Source: Aporrectodea caliginosa
Lineage: Eukaryota; Annelida; Clitellata; Crassiclitellata; Lumbricidae
NCBI GenBank assembly: GCA_020284085.1
Contig: JACEVL010000836.1
Span: forward strand, 435,001-499,000
Length of the DNA stretch: 64,000 bases
Direction of reading: 5' to 3'
How positions within the stretch are numbered: position 1 is the stretch's first letter; each line of letters begins with the position of its first letter. Below the pieces are notes generated by a model. That model ran no database searches, was not told the DNA's origin, and saw only the letters and a program-made list of their open reading frames with translations. The position numbers and the translations under genes are program-made. Positions 43,280 to 56,635 of this stretch are shown here, one piece after another.

Positions 43280-43704
43280 CAGGGCTTATTCTAACGTGCA
43301 GCCAGACACAAAGTGTGTAGTTGGGAAAGAAATGTGCAGTTAAAAATCAGATTTTGTGCAGTTATTTTTTGTAGACCTAATTGTATAAACCAACAGTCCC
43401 CAGACCCAGTGGCGTAACGAGGGGACAGGACAGGGGGGCGCACACGGGGTGGGGGCGGGGCGGAAAACGATAGGCTTCAGGGGGGAAAACTGTGGTTACT
43501 ACCCCCATCGAAAATTCTTGAAAAGTCTCGTTACTACCCCCCTCGAGAAAATGCTTGGAAACACTCACTACTCTTCCCCGGTCGTGAACCTGGTTGGGTA
43601 CCCCCGACCAAAGTCGATTCCCCCCCCATAGCAAGGGAGTAGATTAAACACTGCCCAATTCGTACCTCATGTGCAGTTAATAAAATTCCTTAGAATAAGC
43701 CCTG
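43280..43704. mobile_element. MITE with CAGGGCTTATTCTAA ends
   Basis: Starts CAGGGCTTATTCTAACG and ends TTAGAATAAGCCCTG. GTGCAGTTAA sits sub-terminally on both sides. The flanks CAATATAT and CGCTATAT agree at 6 of 8 bases. A second hAT-like start (CAGTGGCGTAACGAGG, 43407) inside it suggests a nested insertion up to about 43640. Confidence 0.75.
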
Positions 43705-43924
43705 CGCTATATAAATTGATAAATACAATGCAATATATATCATAACACCATAACACGTGACATCGTGACGCATAATATAGAGACATAACTGCATAACACA
43801 TTACACCATGACACTTAACTCATAGATACCTTATCATATCTCATCTTACCTACATTATATATCAGCATTTAGTATGGTAAATGTAGACTACTATTATACT
43901 GAACATATAATATCTCCTTAAATC

Positions 43925-44180
43925 AAGACAGACAGACAGACAGACAGACGTCTGTCAGACAGACAGACAGACAGACAGACCGACGGACGGACGGACGGAC
44001 GGACGGACAGACAGACAGACAGACGGACAGACAGACAGAGACAGACAGATAGACAGACAGACAGACAGGACTAAGACAGCCATAGATTGACAGACAGAGA
44101 CACAGATAATTATAGAGATACAAAGCGAGAAAGAGACGGACAGACAGGCAGTGACAGAGATAGAGACAGAGACAGAGACA
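43925..44180. repeat. (CAGA)n with strand switch and (GGAC)n
   Basis: (ACAG)n meets (TCTG)n at a short palindrome (ACAGACGTCTGT, 43942-43953). After that the array is CAGA again with an internal GGAC block at 43981-44008. Confidence 0.92.
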
Positions 44181-46680
44181 CCCAAACATACATACAGAAC
44201 AGAGTGGAGATTTAGCAGATTACTGCATGCAGCAGTCATTGTCTTTTGATTCTCGTTGACAATAATTATAAATTTTTGTTACTGATACCGCTCAATCAAT
44301 TATGTGCGTAAGTGCCTGCGTCGGCTGATGATTTGATTTATATAGCTTCGGTTGAGCACATTTAAAGGTGTCTAATATCAACTGCTATTTTGTTTCTGAA
44401 AATCGGTGTTTAGCGACATCTTTCGGGGTCGTTGATGACAACGTTACCTTACCAATGTTTCTAAATAATACATTTTATAGATATACCTGCGATTGGGTAT
44501 ATATTGTCACGACGTTTTAAAATCGTTGTTAAGTTGATAAGCGACTCTGTGTCATTACGAAGATGATAAGCGTCACCCTCCTCAGTTATCTATGGTTTAG
44601 CCTGGCGCCATCATAAAACGGAAGTGTCGGAATTATTAGGCGATTGTGTATGTTATAATTTCTGTTTAACGACGTTGTATCATAAGATATGCTTAAAGTC
44701 GCCCTCCTCCTTTCTCCGGGCTTTGGAGATTAGTTTCCAGAGTTTAGCGACAGCTTGTGGCTGCCAGAGCCGTTGACATCGACCTTACCTATATACATCA
44801 GCTATTATAGAGCATCCATGTTGGCTTTATATTCAGTTAAATTATTTTTATTCCAAGGTTCAACGTCGTATTTTGCAGCAATTGTCATACACAAGAAATC
44901 TTAAATGTAAAAACATTATTGAGGAATATTCATTACTTATAGATGAGATTCTTAATCGATTTATTTAAATAAATAAACTTTTATTTGAAGTTTTTAAGAA
45001 TGGTATATCGCCCTGTTTCTCAGTTAGACACCTTAAAGTGCTTGCTCTCTTATAAGTAGATAAACTATGTTATAAAGGGTGTGTAAAGCTATATTATAAC
45101 ATAAATCACAGATATAATTATGCGACTTATTATTATTTCAAAGTTTAGGCCAAACGTCGTCGTAAGACATAAAAGGCAGTTGACGACATCTTAAAGCATA
45201 AACAGTGCAGTGAAATTGAATTCAAAGCATCCGAAAGACACCATTTAAAGCTGTCAAAACATAACTCTACAATGTCATTAGGGGGCCCGTGGCGCATTGA
45301 TTAACATCTGGCACAGAGACCGAGAGGTACCGAGTTCGAGCCCCGTTGGGCGGATATGCTTTGTAGGCTGCTATTAGCGCCGTTGTATTGCAAGCTGTCT
45401 GTTCTGTTAGTAGTTAAGATTTAAATTGCATAACATGTAAATGTACAGCGCAGTGCGTTTGTCAGGCGCTTATTAAAGAAAAGATATTATTATTATTAGT
45501 ATTCATTGTTTAACGGCATAAAATAATAATGAAGCAAATAACGTCTATTTGATATACATGGATTGTGATGAGATGACATCTGATGCAAATTAGACAATAT
45601 TTTACAGCAATTATCACACATAAACATTTTTGATGTAAAACGGCTCTTGAGGAACATTCTTAATGTACACGACATTCTTTAAAAGGTATTTATTTAAATA
45701 AAAAAGTACTCATATTACAAGTTTATAAGACAAGTATAGGCTAATTTTGAAATGAATTTTTTTAATGTGCTTGTCATTAACTTGTTCATATTGTACTTCT
45801 GAATTTTCAAGAAGTTATCAATCAATACATATTCGGTAATGGTTGATTAGTTGCTATTTAACGACACTGTGTCATAACAGATGATTAGCGTCGCCCTCCT
45901 CCATTCTCGATGCTTGGGACCGGCACTGTCAGATACGAGCAGTGGCGGACTTAAACGATGTTCTATAGGCCTATTAGTATATGTAAAGCATCGGTTTAAA
46001 GGTGTCAGTTTATTACAGCGCACAGCATTATGCTGAGTTTAAAATGCGCCTTGTACACCTTAGATGTCCACGGCCATTGACTTGAGGTATAGACTCTGCA
46101 TAATTATGTATAGGTATACCCCTCTCGTAATTTCAGATTTCACCCTCCTAACAAGCACTGACCCTCTCTGAATTTTACTCCGACGTTGCGTCAACTTGGA
46201 GCAACTGCAATAAGCCCCTATACATATGGCGTCCGTTGACGCTATTTAAGGGTGTCTACCGTGTCTATAATATTAATGATTTTTACAATCTGGTACATAG
46301 CGACACCTTACGGTTATACCAGGGCCGTTGAAGTCACATAGCCATACACATCAACATATATACAGTATACCATTAGCTATTGATCAGAATACGATCTGCG
46401 TTTGAGCGCGTTTGTGAGTATATATCGATTCGGTTCAATAAATTAAAGGTGTCTAATATGAAACGATTTTTCGAATCTGGTGTTTGGCGACATCTTACCG
46501 CAGCAGGGTCGTTTAAGTCGACATATTATAGCCAAGAAATCGCAAAATTTGGACAAGCTGCATGTGTACGATTCTGAGCTTGAGGGGAAATTCTTAGGCG
46601 TAATGTTTTTTGGGGGGCGGCGGAATTTTTGCCCGAAAGACATGGTGTCTCCACAGCGATCATGTGCCTAAATTCGATAT
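44181..46680. repeat. Dispersed repeat family E territory
   Basis: Several diverged copies of a motif series recur: TTTAAAGGTGTCTAATAT, then TGGTGTTTAGCGACATCTT, then GGGTCGTTG, and separately GTTTAACGACGTTGTATCAT next to GTCGCCCTCCTCC. Copies are seen near 44365, 44665, 45850, 46245 and 46445. Inverted copies lie at 56200, 57560, 58030, 62800 and 63850. No coding frame is seen. The class is undetermined. Confidence 0.6.
45281..45500 (+). mobile_element. tRNA-derived SINE, family G
   Basis: GGGGGCCCGTGGCGCATTGA head, A-box-like ATTAACATCTGG and B-box GAGTTCGAGCCCC. It ends GTTTGTCAGGCGCTTATTAA then a TATTATTATTATTAG tail. It is distinct from families A and B. Confidence 0.7.
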
Positions 46681-47286
46681 CTTAATTAATTAATTAATTA
46701 ATTAATTACTTCATTACTTCATTAATTAATTCATTCATTCATTCATTCGTTCATTCGTTCATTCGTTCATTCATTCATTCGTTCGTTCATTCGTTCATTC
46801 GTTCATTCGTTCATTCATTCATTCGTTCGTTCATTCGTTCATTCGTTCATTCATTCATTCATTCATTCATTCATTCATTCATTCATTCATTCGTTCATTC
46901 GTTCGTTCATTCATTCATTCATTCATTCATTCATTCATTCATTCATTCATTCGTTCATTCATTCGTTAATTCATTCGTTCATTCATTCATTCATTCATTC
47001 ATTCGTTCATTCATTCATTCATTCATTCATTCATTCGTTCATTCGTTCATTCGTTCATTCATTCATTCGTTCGTTCATTCATTCATTCATTCATTCATTC
47101 ATTCATTGATTCATTCATTCATTTATTCATTACTTCATTCATTCGTTCATTCATTCGTTCGTTCGTTCATTCATTCATTCATTCATTCATTCATTCATTC
47201 ATTCATTCATTCATTCATTCATTCATTCATTCATTCGTTCATTCGTTCATTCATTCATTCGTTCGTTCATTCATTCATTCATTCAT
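46681..47286. repeat. (ATTC)n/(GTTC)n microsatellite, about 600 bp
   Basis: TTCATTCA with frequent TTCG variants, preceded by a (TTAA)n run. Ile/His/Ser/Phe ORFs are artefacts. Confidence 0.97.
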
Positions 47287-47544
47287 ATCGAACATTATGG
47301 CATGAAGACCGTAATGAAGCTTTAGAGTCACACTGTTCCATTTAGAATTGCAGTTTGGCTACACTTAAATTTCCTGGAATAGGCCTATAAAAGAACAGAG
47401 TTTGAGTGACATTGAGTCATATTGTAGTAAACAGTCCATCGATCAGGCCTTTGTTTTTGATGGTTTTCCGACAGAAACTTGAATATGAACGTGTTAATAC
47501 GTTCGCAACTTCGCATCTGGGATCTGCACTGCAGGTTGGCTGTG
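47287..47544. other. Unassigned DNA
   Basis: No gene or repeat is recognised. Confidence 0.5.
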
Positions 47545-47875
47545 TATATGTATAATGTTTGTGTCTGCGTGCCTGTGTATATATATAGTGTGTACATGCG
47601 TGTGTGTCTGCAGTCAGTCTGTCAGTCTGCTTGTCTGTCTGTATATATCTGTCAGTCTGCTTGCCTGTCTATCTGTCTGCCTGCCTGTCTGCCTGTCTGT
47701 TTGTATGCCTGCCTGTCTATCTGTCTGTATGCTTGTCTGTCTGCCTGCCTATCTGTCAGTCTGCTTGCCTGTCTGTCTGCTTGTCTGTCTGTCTGCCTGC
47801 ATGCCTGCCTGCCATAAACTTTAACTGTCTGGCTATCTACCTGTTTGCCTGTCTATCAGTCTGTCTGCTTGTGTG
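47545..47875. repeat. (TGTC/TGCC)n imperfect repeat
   Basis: CTGTCTGCCTGCCTG-type tetranucleotide array. Confidence 0.92.
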
Positions 47876-49790
47876 TGGCTGTCATACATTCTCTACCTTT
47901 GTCTTGATGGTCATTTCCTCTTTTATCTCTACCTCGTATTTAATTGATTTTGATGATTCCTAAACTCCCACTTTCTTTGAGGGGCTAATGAAATCTCAGA
48001 TTCACCCTTCTGTTCCAAAAAGTTTGGACGCCCCTAGTGATAACTCAAACAGTCTGCGATGGACACGCGACCATAACCCCACCCTAGACAGTCAACACCC
48101 TCATCACTTAGCTACCGGAATCCCTCGGCCAATCAAGAAGATACCCCTAAAAGCCTCAATATGGCCGTTATAGTTCATCCGCTAATCTACCCCTCGCGTT
48201 TGTCCGGGTAACGGACAAGGGATCGTTTTAGTTGTCCGGGAGAGCTAAGTCACCCTCTTACCCGACGCTGACCCCGACACTTAGTATCCCCTTATCGATG
48301 GGACGCGTGTGCGCCACGCGTTTCTACCCCACCCAAAAAGAAACAATGGGGGATCCGCCTTGAGGAGATGCCACGCTGGATCGTCGACTTGATTTTACCC
48401 GTTTCTGGCGGAAAGATTAATTACATTCCCTTTGAAATAATCGACTTTGAGTCGACGGAACATGTGTTGTATCTGTTGGAGAGTTCAACTGGATGAGTCC
48501 CTTGTATAGGGTGAAATGGAAAGATGTTCCCCGATCGTGAATGACCCGGAAATCGACGATGTTTCGAGGGGGTTGGAACGGCGTAAGTGCGGGGAGGAAA
48601 GATGTTTTTCCGGGGCCACATCTGTGACAAACCCGGTAAAATGGGGCGTGGAGTCGACTCACACGACCAATCTGTCGATTCTACGGTACAGTTGAGTGCC
48701 CAACCCCTTCGCGGTAAAATCGACTTTGTAACGCACATGCCGAAAAGGCATCACACGTCACGGGTTCACGACCTCTGGCACGCCCCAATGCAGTTTCGCG
48801 GCGTGCATACAGGCTAGGCTACGCGAGCCACTGGCTGCTCAGGACATCCAGCGGACCGTGAATTCCTATATATCCCTGACAGGAAATGGAACTATAACGG
48901 CCGAGGGGAAACGGGTATAAGTTAAACGGTAAGCGAGCGTAAAATCGTACTGCTGTTGCGGAACGGGCAGGGTACTGGTCATCTGTTAGGGTTTGGGACT
49001 TGACCCAGCGTCGGCTCCGGGCGTGTCAACTCGGCAATTAACACCATCGCCTGTACAGTGTATACAGACACCGATGATGTGGGACTTTTGTTCTGCGGAC
49101 ACCAGTTCAATTCAGCGTCGATAGTCATAACGGTTGGTCTTTATTGAAACCGACACGGTTAGATAGTTGAACGTATAATATACCTGCGGAATTGATTCGG
49201 ACAGATGTGGCAGCCGGGCATTCGTCACGAAACCATGAGTAATGCAATGTCATCGATGCGCTGTCCACCTCGCTGGTCACGTATACGTGGAAATTGAACG
49301 GGGATAGCTGTATCTCTTGTTGCACTCTTTGACGGTCCTATAGAGGTGGATTGACAGTTAGTTGTAACGTTCAACAGCGTGACATCTGAGGCGAGTTGTA
49401 ATCGGCGCTTGATAGCCGTGTGTATCATAAGAATTGGGAAAGTCTGCGCTTTTTCGACCACCAGCCACTGATCCCAAAGTGATTGGCATTTAATTGACAG
49501 GCGATAGGAGCACGAGTTGAAGAAGCGGTTCCGAGAACTGGCCTCTGCGTGTTCGGACGTTTTCCGGGAGAGTAGCGACCGACAATAGCAGATAGAGCAT
49601 CCGTTTGACGGAGGTGACTTTGGTGAGTTGTTAGATCAGTTTCGGGTGACTTGAGGTTGCCTAGGTAGACACATCGCGGCTGGCGGTGAATCGACGTCGC
49701 AGGGTGCGGAAAGGCGGAAGGAAGGCGAGGCATCGGGCGAGGGAACTGGGACTGATCTTGTCTATCGATGCGTGAGTTTTGTGACACATT
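47876..49790. other. Low-repeat stretch of unknown content
   Basis: About 1.9 kb of mixed-composition DNA with almost no simple repeats, unlike the rest of the window. Overlapping short frames exist (for example minus 48738-48421 and 49787-49425), but none shows a motif, codon bias or splice context I recognise. GGCCGTTATAGTTC occurs at about 48162-48175 and inverted at about 48890-48903, so part of it may be a transposon. Confidence 0.45.
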
Positions 49791-49899
49791 GTCTCTTTTG
49801 CAATTTACTTTATATTCGCTCTATTCTTGTATACTGTGGCTATTGTTTATCGATTGCAAGCAGCCATTTCTTTCTCATACTCGTACGCTTGGACTCCAT

Positions 49900-50335
49900 T
49901 ACACTTCTGTTTCATTTCTCTAGCGCTTCTCTTACTATACTCTCTCTTCTCCCTTCTCTCTCTCTCTTCTCTGTCTCATTATCTTGTCTCCCTCCTTTCT
50001 CTCTCTCTCCTCACTCTCTCATCTCTCTCCCACTTCTGTCTCATCTTCTCTGTCTCACTTCTCTGTCTCACTTCTCTTTCTCTTCTCGCTGTCCTCTCTC
50101 CGCGCTCTCTCTCTATTCTCTCTCTTCTCTCTCTTCTCTCTTACTTCTCCCTCCTCCCTCCCTCCTCCCTCCCTCCCTCCCTCCCTCCCTCCCTCCCTCC
50201 CCTCCCTCCCTCCCTCCCTCCCTCCTCCTCCTCCTCCCTCCCTCCCTCCCTCCCTCTCTTTCTGTCCTCCCTCCCTCTCTTTCTGTCTCTCTCTGCGTCT
50301 CTCTGTCTCTCTCGTCCTTTCTCACTGTCTCTCCT
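49900..50335. repeat. Polypyrimidine (CTCT/CCCT)n tract
   Basis: CTCTCT-rich, then (CCCT)n at about 50150-50275. Leu/Ser/Pro ORFs are artefacts. Confidence 0.94.
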
Positions 50336-50499
50336 CTGACGCATTCATGCAGTTGGAGCAAATTGCTATGATATTAAATTTTAATGTAGCCTATACGCAT
50401 ATTGTTCTATGACATATTTTGTGTGGCACATTTTATAACAATCTATTTGGGCGAAGATGATGCTGGTGACGATGATGATGGCGGTGATTAAGGATAGTA

Positions 50500-50615
50500 G
50501 GATGAAGAGGAGGAGGAAGGAAGGAGGAGGAGAAGAGGAGGAGGAGAGGAGGAGGAGGAGAAGGAGAAGGTAGGAGGCGGAGGAGAAGGAAGAGGAGGAG
50601 AAGGATGGTGGAGTT
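50500..50615. repeat. (GGA)n polypurine tract
   Basis: AGGAGG/GAAGGA triplets. Confidence 0.92.
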
Positions 50616-50825
50616 GGTCTTCCAATTTCTTCGTCGTGATAGTAAACACCTCATAGTCATTGCCTTCGTCATTGCCTTCCATCGTCATTGCCATCGTCAT
50701 TGTCATTCATCGTTGTTCTTTTAATCGGCGTAATGGCGTTCTACTGCATAAATCTTCATAGATGTGTACTATCTGTCACGCTCAATGAACTGCTCGCTCT
50801 TCCGAGAAAATCACGATCGTTTCTT

Positions 50826-51048
50826 CCAGGGAACATTTCCATTCTCACAGGAACATTTACATTCACACATGGAACATTTACATTCTTAAATCGAACATTT
50901 ACATTCTCACACTGAACATTTCAGGGAACATTCCAGGGAACATTTCCATTCTCACACAGAACATTTCCATTCTTACAGGGGACATTTCCATTCTCACAGG
51001 GAACATTTCCATTCGTACAGGGAACATTTCCATACTCACACAGAACAT
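50826..51048. repeat. 21-bp minisatellite (GAACATTTCCATTCTCACAG)
   Basis: About ten copies of a 21-bp unit with variable sub-positions (TTTAC or TTTCC, CACACA or TACAGG). Confidence 0.92.
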
Positions 51049-51729
51049 TGCATTATCTTCCTTCTCCATCGACACACACACAGACACAACATACATACAC
51101 ACGCCTTGCAAGTAATTGCCGTTCACTGGTCACTAACAAGCCGAGGGATTCCCTCCCCCATCCTCCCCACCCGGCCGCCCCTCTCCCTTCAGGAGCGTCC
51201 GTCGCTGTTATTTGACATCGTCGGTGGCTGTCCGTCCTTCCTTCTCATCGCCAGAAACGACGCTATTTGACTTGCCAAAAAGCAATAAGCACCCGTTCGA
51301 ATTTTGCGCCCGACCTGCTACTAAGTGTGAGGTTAAACGAGGCGTGGTCGGCCCGACCGATCGATGCAAATGGGTCGACGCAAGCCGCGCCGCCCGGCGT
51401 AGGCCGCCAACGGCTTGGGTCGTATTAAGGGCATTACACGGGTCGCATGACCAGCCAGTCGCATGTCGGGAGGGCGGTCGACTGGTCGTAAATATCTTCC
51501 CGGACAGTGCCGGGCTTGACAAATGACGGCGGCGGCGGTTCGTTGAAGGCTGCCTGTAGGAGCGGAGTTGCACGTGTTGAATAAGGGAGGACTCGACAGT
51601 GGAAATCTTTGCTAATAAGAGTCAGGCTGTGTTGGGAATCGGTCTGCATGGCGGGCAGAATAAACGAAAGGGCTTTTGGGGTGAAACTTATAGGGTAGAG
51701 TGTCCATCACGGCTTAGCGTGGAAGGGTC
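51049..51729. other. GC-richer unassigned segment
   Basis: Overlapping frames on both strands at 51208-51573 (121 codons minus, 104 plus) have no recognisable motif. I do not call a gene. Confidence 0.45.
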
Positions 51730-51906
51730 ATGTAAGGTGATAGGGTACGGTTGCCGATGGGATAGAGTGCTCGCTTTGTGTTCGGAGACCTCCTTATCCT
51801 CTGAGACGGTTACTGTGTATAGGGACTTTGTGCAAGTCCTTCACTCACAATTGCTCAGCGCCATCCATTGATGCTTGGTCATTAGATAGTTGCGCTTAAT
51901 AAATGC

Positions 51907-51907
<1 letters not shown>
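51730..51907 (+). mobile_element. SINE B2 with TAA tail
   Basis: GATAGGGTACGGTTGCCGAT, GGTTACTGTGTATAGGGACT, GTGCAAGTCCTTCACTCACA and ATTGCTCAGCGCCATCCATT. It ends GTTGCGCTTAATAAATGCAT directly against the (TAA)n block. The same 3' end is seen inverted at 11645. Confidence 0.75.
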
Positions 51908-52713
<806 letters not shown>

Positions 52714-55633
52714 AATTTTCCACCTTTGGGCCCGGGTAGTGGACCGGGGACGGCCGCGACCCCCGATTTGCCTGACGTCTTCGTCGACGCCTTGGACACG
52801 CTGACGCCCGCAGCGGCGATCCCGGCGTTGCTGGAGTCCAGCACCGCTGATGGCCTCGCTGGGCCCTCCACCCAACTGGAGCCCGGTACCCAGGCACACA
52901 CTTTTCCACACTCGGTTTGCCAAGGGCCCACCCTTAAACACATCTGCAAGGGAGCGCGGGCATCATGCTCCCAGGCCCTGGTTTCGGCCCTTCGGGACAT
53001 ATGTGCCACACCGGGGTCCTTTGACAATTGGAGGGCGCTGTTGGGTTTTGCGCCTTTCATTTTGGCCAAGCCCCCAAGAGCGGGTCATAGGCGCAGTTTG
53101 GCTAACATCATCAAGGGGCGTGTTGAGACATGGGTGAGGGACCCGGCGGGGTGCGCCACGGACCAACCGTCGGGGCCCACCCCTGAGGTTCGCCCCCGCC
53201 GATCGGACGCCCTAATAACTGCGGTCAATTCGAAACTGGAGGACGGTAACATCCGGGCTGCAGTTCGCATTTTGTGCGAACAAAGCGTCCCCGCAATCCC
53301 TAACGCTCACAACTCGGACATCCTGCAGTGAAAGACACCCGGTGGATCCTTGCCCCTCCAAGCTTTCTGAGCTTCCTGATCCGGCCTCCACGAACCCGCT
53401 TCAGATAACGGAGGCAGAGGTGGTCGAGGCAATCCGCTCCTTTCCTGCCGGTTCCGCGGGGGGACCCGATGGATTTAGGCCCAGCCACCTGCTCGATCTC
53501 TTGGGTCACAGAGAGACCGCCCCTGCCCTGATTGGGGCATTGACCGAGTTCTCCAACCTCCTTCTTAGAGGGGGTTGCCCTCAGGGGGTTAGGGCGATCC
53601 TTTTTGGTGGAAATCTGATTGCACTTACCAAGGATGGCGGGGGTCTGAGGCCCATAGCCGTGGGGTATGTTTGGCGTAGGTTGGTCGCAAAATGCGCCAA
53701 AAAATACGCCCTGTCGAGGCTCTCGGGCTTCTTCGCCCCGCTCCAACTGGGTATAGGTGTTCCAGGGGATGCGAAGCTGCCATCCACTCTACCAGACGCT
53801 TTGTCGCGGGCATGCCGCGCGATCATGTGGTTGTTAAGCTTGACTTTGCCAATGCATTTAACAGCCTGCACCGCGACACAATGCTGGAATCACTCTTTAC
53901 AGCAATACCGGAACTATACCAGTTCGTCCATCAATGCTACGCAGCCCCCTCAGTCCTCAGATTTGGCCATCATTTGGTGTCGTCCCAGATGGGTCCCCAA
54001 CAGGGTGACCCTCTTGGCCCCCTTCTCTTCTGCCTCCCCCTTCAACCTGCCTTGCAGTCACTTAAATCTGACCTCCGCATTGGTTTTTAGATGACCTTAC
54101 ACTGGGAGGTGACCCATCGGTGGTGGCGCAGGATATCCAATATATATCCACTTTGGAGACTTCTTTGGGCCTGCGTCTGAACCGCCAGAAATGCGAAATC
54201 CTTATGTTGGAGGCCGCACACTCACTGGATCCTCGCTGGTCAGACTTTAGCCGGCGGGACCCTGACTCACTCACTCTGCTCGGGGCGCCACTCTTTAGAG
54301 GGGCAGCGCTGGATGCCTCTCTTTCCCAACACTGTGACGACCTACAAAGGGCTTTTACAAAACTCGGCCAGCTTCCTTCCCAGAACGCCCTCACTCTTCT
54401 TAGGTCCTCCTTCGGTTCCTCGAAGTTAGGTTACCTTCTTCGCTGTTCCCCGTGCGCTGACCATCGGGCCCTGCAATCTCTTGACTCGATCATGCGTACC
54501 GGGCTCGAACTTATAGTCAACACCTCATTTAATGACATCCAATGGCTACAGGCAACGCTGCCGGTGAGAGATGGCGGCCTTGGTCTTCGTAGAGTTGTTT
54601 CGCTTGCTTCTTCTGCCTATTTGGCTTCAGCTGCAGCAACTCTTGAGCTCCAAATGGCCATCCTCGGCGGCAGCGCATTGGTACCCGATGTCGTCTTCGA
54701 CGACCTGCTTTTGTCGCGCCAACAAACATTGCCCACTGTCATGTCACCGTTGCCCACTAGGCAAAACATCTGGGATCGCCCGCTGATCGAGTTGGATAAG
54801 ACCAGAATCCATCTCTGGCCGGGATACGATAACCCGGTCGACCAGGCCAGGCTGACTGCCATCTGCAGCCCCCATTCAGGAGACTGGCTGGCGGCACTTC
54901 CGATTCCATCATGTGGACTCACTTTGGATAACGAGGCCGTTCGCATTGCGGTTGGCCTTCGTTTGGGACTTGACATCTGCAGCCCCCACACCTGCCGATG
55001 CGGAGCCCTGGTTGGTTCTAACGGACACCACGGCTTCGTTTGCAAGCAGGCATGTGGACGCTCCCTGCGCCACTTCACCATCAACGACATCATCTGGCGC
55101 GCCCTATCGAGGGCCGATGTCCCCTGCACCAAGGAACCGGTCGGCCTGTTTAGGTCGGACGGTAAACGTCCGGATGGCGCCACTTTAATCCCCTGGTCGG
55201 AGGGTAGATACTTGGCATGGGACGCCATGGTGGTCCACTCGTGCGCACTCTCGTATGTCACCCACCCCGCCGGGTCCAGAGGGCCCGCCTCAGCACAGGC
55301 GGCTGAACGTAAAGACCTAAAATATCAGGGACTGCCCCCGACCCACAAATTTCAGGCGGTGGCCTTCGAGACCTTGGGCCCTATCAATCTCTCAGGTGCA
55401 GAATTCATCAGCAGTATAGGTAGTCGCCTATCCATCATCAGTGGCGACCGCCGTGAGGCGTCGTTTCTTTTTCAGCGTCTATCTGTCTGCATACAACGCT
55501 ACAACTCTGTCACTTTTAATGGGACCTTTCCAGCGACTCCAGACGACGAGGCTTGATTTTCCAGACACTGTCCCCTGCTCCTAAACTAATTTTTTTCCAA
55601 ATCCTGAGGGATCATTGATACCTCGGGTAAAAA

Positions 55634-55636
<3 letters not shown>
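52714..55636 (+). mobile_element. Non-LTR retrotransposon with R2-type C-terminus, inside (TAA)n
   Basis: A 2.9-kb GC-rich element with TAA repeat immediately on both sides in the same orientation. It has no LTRs. The single ORF is broken into four frame segments. The noncoding 3' end (55557-55636) closes with TACCTCGGGTAAAAAATTAA and then TAA units. The C-terminal CCHC plus PD..D layout is that of non-LTR elements using a restriction-like endonuclease (R2/R4-type). Among these, Dong-type elements are known to insert into TAA repeats. No upstream apurinic endonuclease domain is seen. Confidence 0.85.
52726..55556 (+). pseudogene. Broken reverse transcriptase/endonuclease polyprotein
   Basis: Four frame segments. 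52726-53331 is the N-terminal region (PTLKHICKGAR, then LAKPPRAGHRR..NIIKGRVETW). 53342 to about 53755 has the start of the RT (GGPDGFRPSHL, LRPIAVG..WRRLVAKC). About 53755-54080 has RT motif A (VVKLDFANAFNSL) and motif B (GPQQGDPLGPLLF). 54082-55556 has motif C (LDDLTLGG), the thumb, a CCHC knuckle (Cys292, Cys294, His303 and Cys308 of the frame from 54120) and RPDG..WD around residues 350-368, typical of PD-(D/E)xK restriction-like endonucleases. The three breaks, near 53332, 53755 and 54080, look like single-base-class indels. The last segment alone is 478 codons and intact to its stop, so decay is modest. No ATG start is evident at the 5' end, so the element may be 5'-truncated. Confidence 0.85.
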
Positions 55637-56033
<397 letters not shown>

Positions 56034-56354
56034 TGATTTAATACGACATAACGTGATGAAAAGAAACGTAACTTTGACGTGATGCAATGTGATGTAATGT
56101 AATACAATAATATACAATATGATATAAAGCTTTATAGACAATGAGCCATAACAATCGTTACTAGGAGTTTGTCTTAAAATTGGAACTGATATTCAATGCT
56201 CCTTGTTGAACACCTTTAAAACTGGTTCTTCGGATCCTATATATAACGGACATTTCGTCCATTTTAATAGTTTTTTCATTGGTCACGGAATAGTAGATTT
56301 AGGTGTTAAGAAGAGAAGAGTAATCTCCTAAGAGTAATCTCCTAAGCCATATAA
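56034..56354. repeat. Family E fragment and GTGATGTAAT-type repeats
   Basis: ACGTGATG/GTGATGTAATG-like units at 56050-56105 recur at 57340-57475. TTGAACACCTTTAAAACTGG then TATATATAACGGACATTTCG (56206-56257) matches 57577-57627, a family E block. Confidence 0.6.
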
Positions 56355-56635
56355 CCAGAGAAGCAGCCGTGGGTAGGAGGTGCTAACGACTTCATTTTCG
56401 TAGCCTCGGCTTGTGATATGAGTTCGGGTGGCCAGTCCTCTCCCATGCCGACTGACCTTCCCAAGGACAGAGCACGGTCAGCGTACTCGTTATAGCTGAG
56501 TTGGCTAGGGGGCGCAGGTGGGGCCGAAATATCGAACCATAATATTTCTGCCCTGGCGGGGATTTGAGCCCCAGACCTTTCGATTGACAGTCCAGCACGC
56601 TAACCACTATACTATCGAGCAGCCCAACATATTAA
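56355..56635 (-). mobile_element. SINE family A (inverted)
   Basis: The complement reads CGATAGTATAGTGGTTAGCG, TGCTGGACTGTCAATCGAAA, GGGGCTCAAATCCCCGCCAG and GGCAGAAATATT. It then has AACGAGTACGC, GAGAGGACTGGCCACCCGAA and ACGAAAATGAAGTCG. Confidence 0.87.

Noticed and set aside
49425..49787. 120-codon minus ORF in the low-repeat segment
   Set aside because: No recognisable motif, codon bias or neighbouring splice signals. Its length is within chance expectation for this composition.
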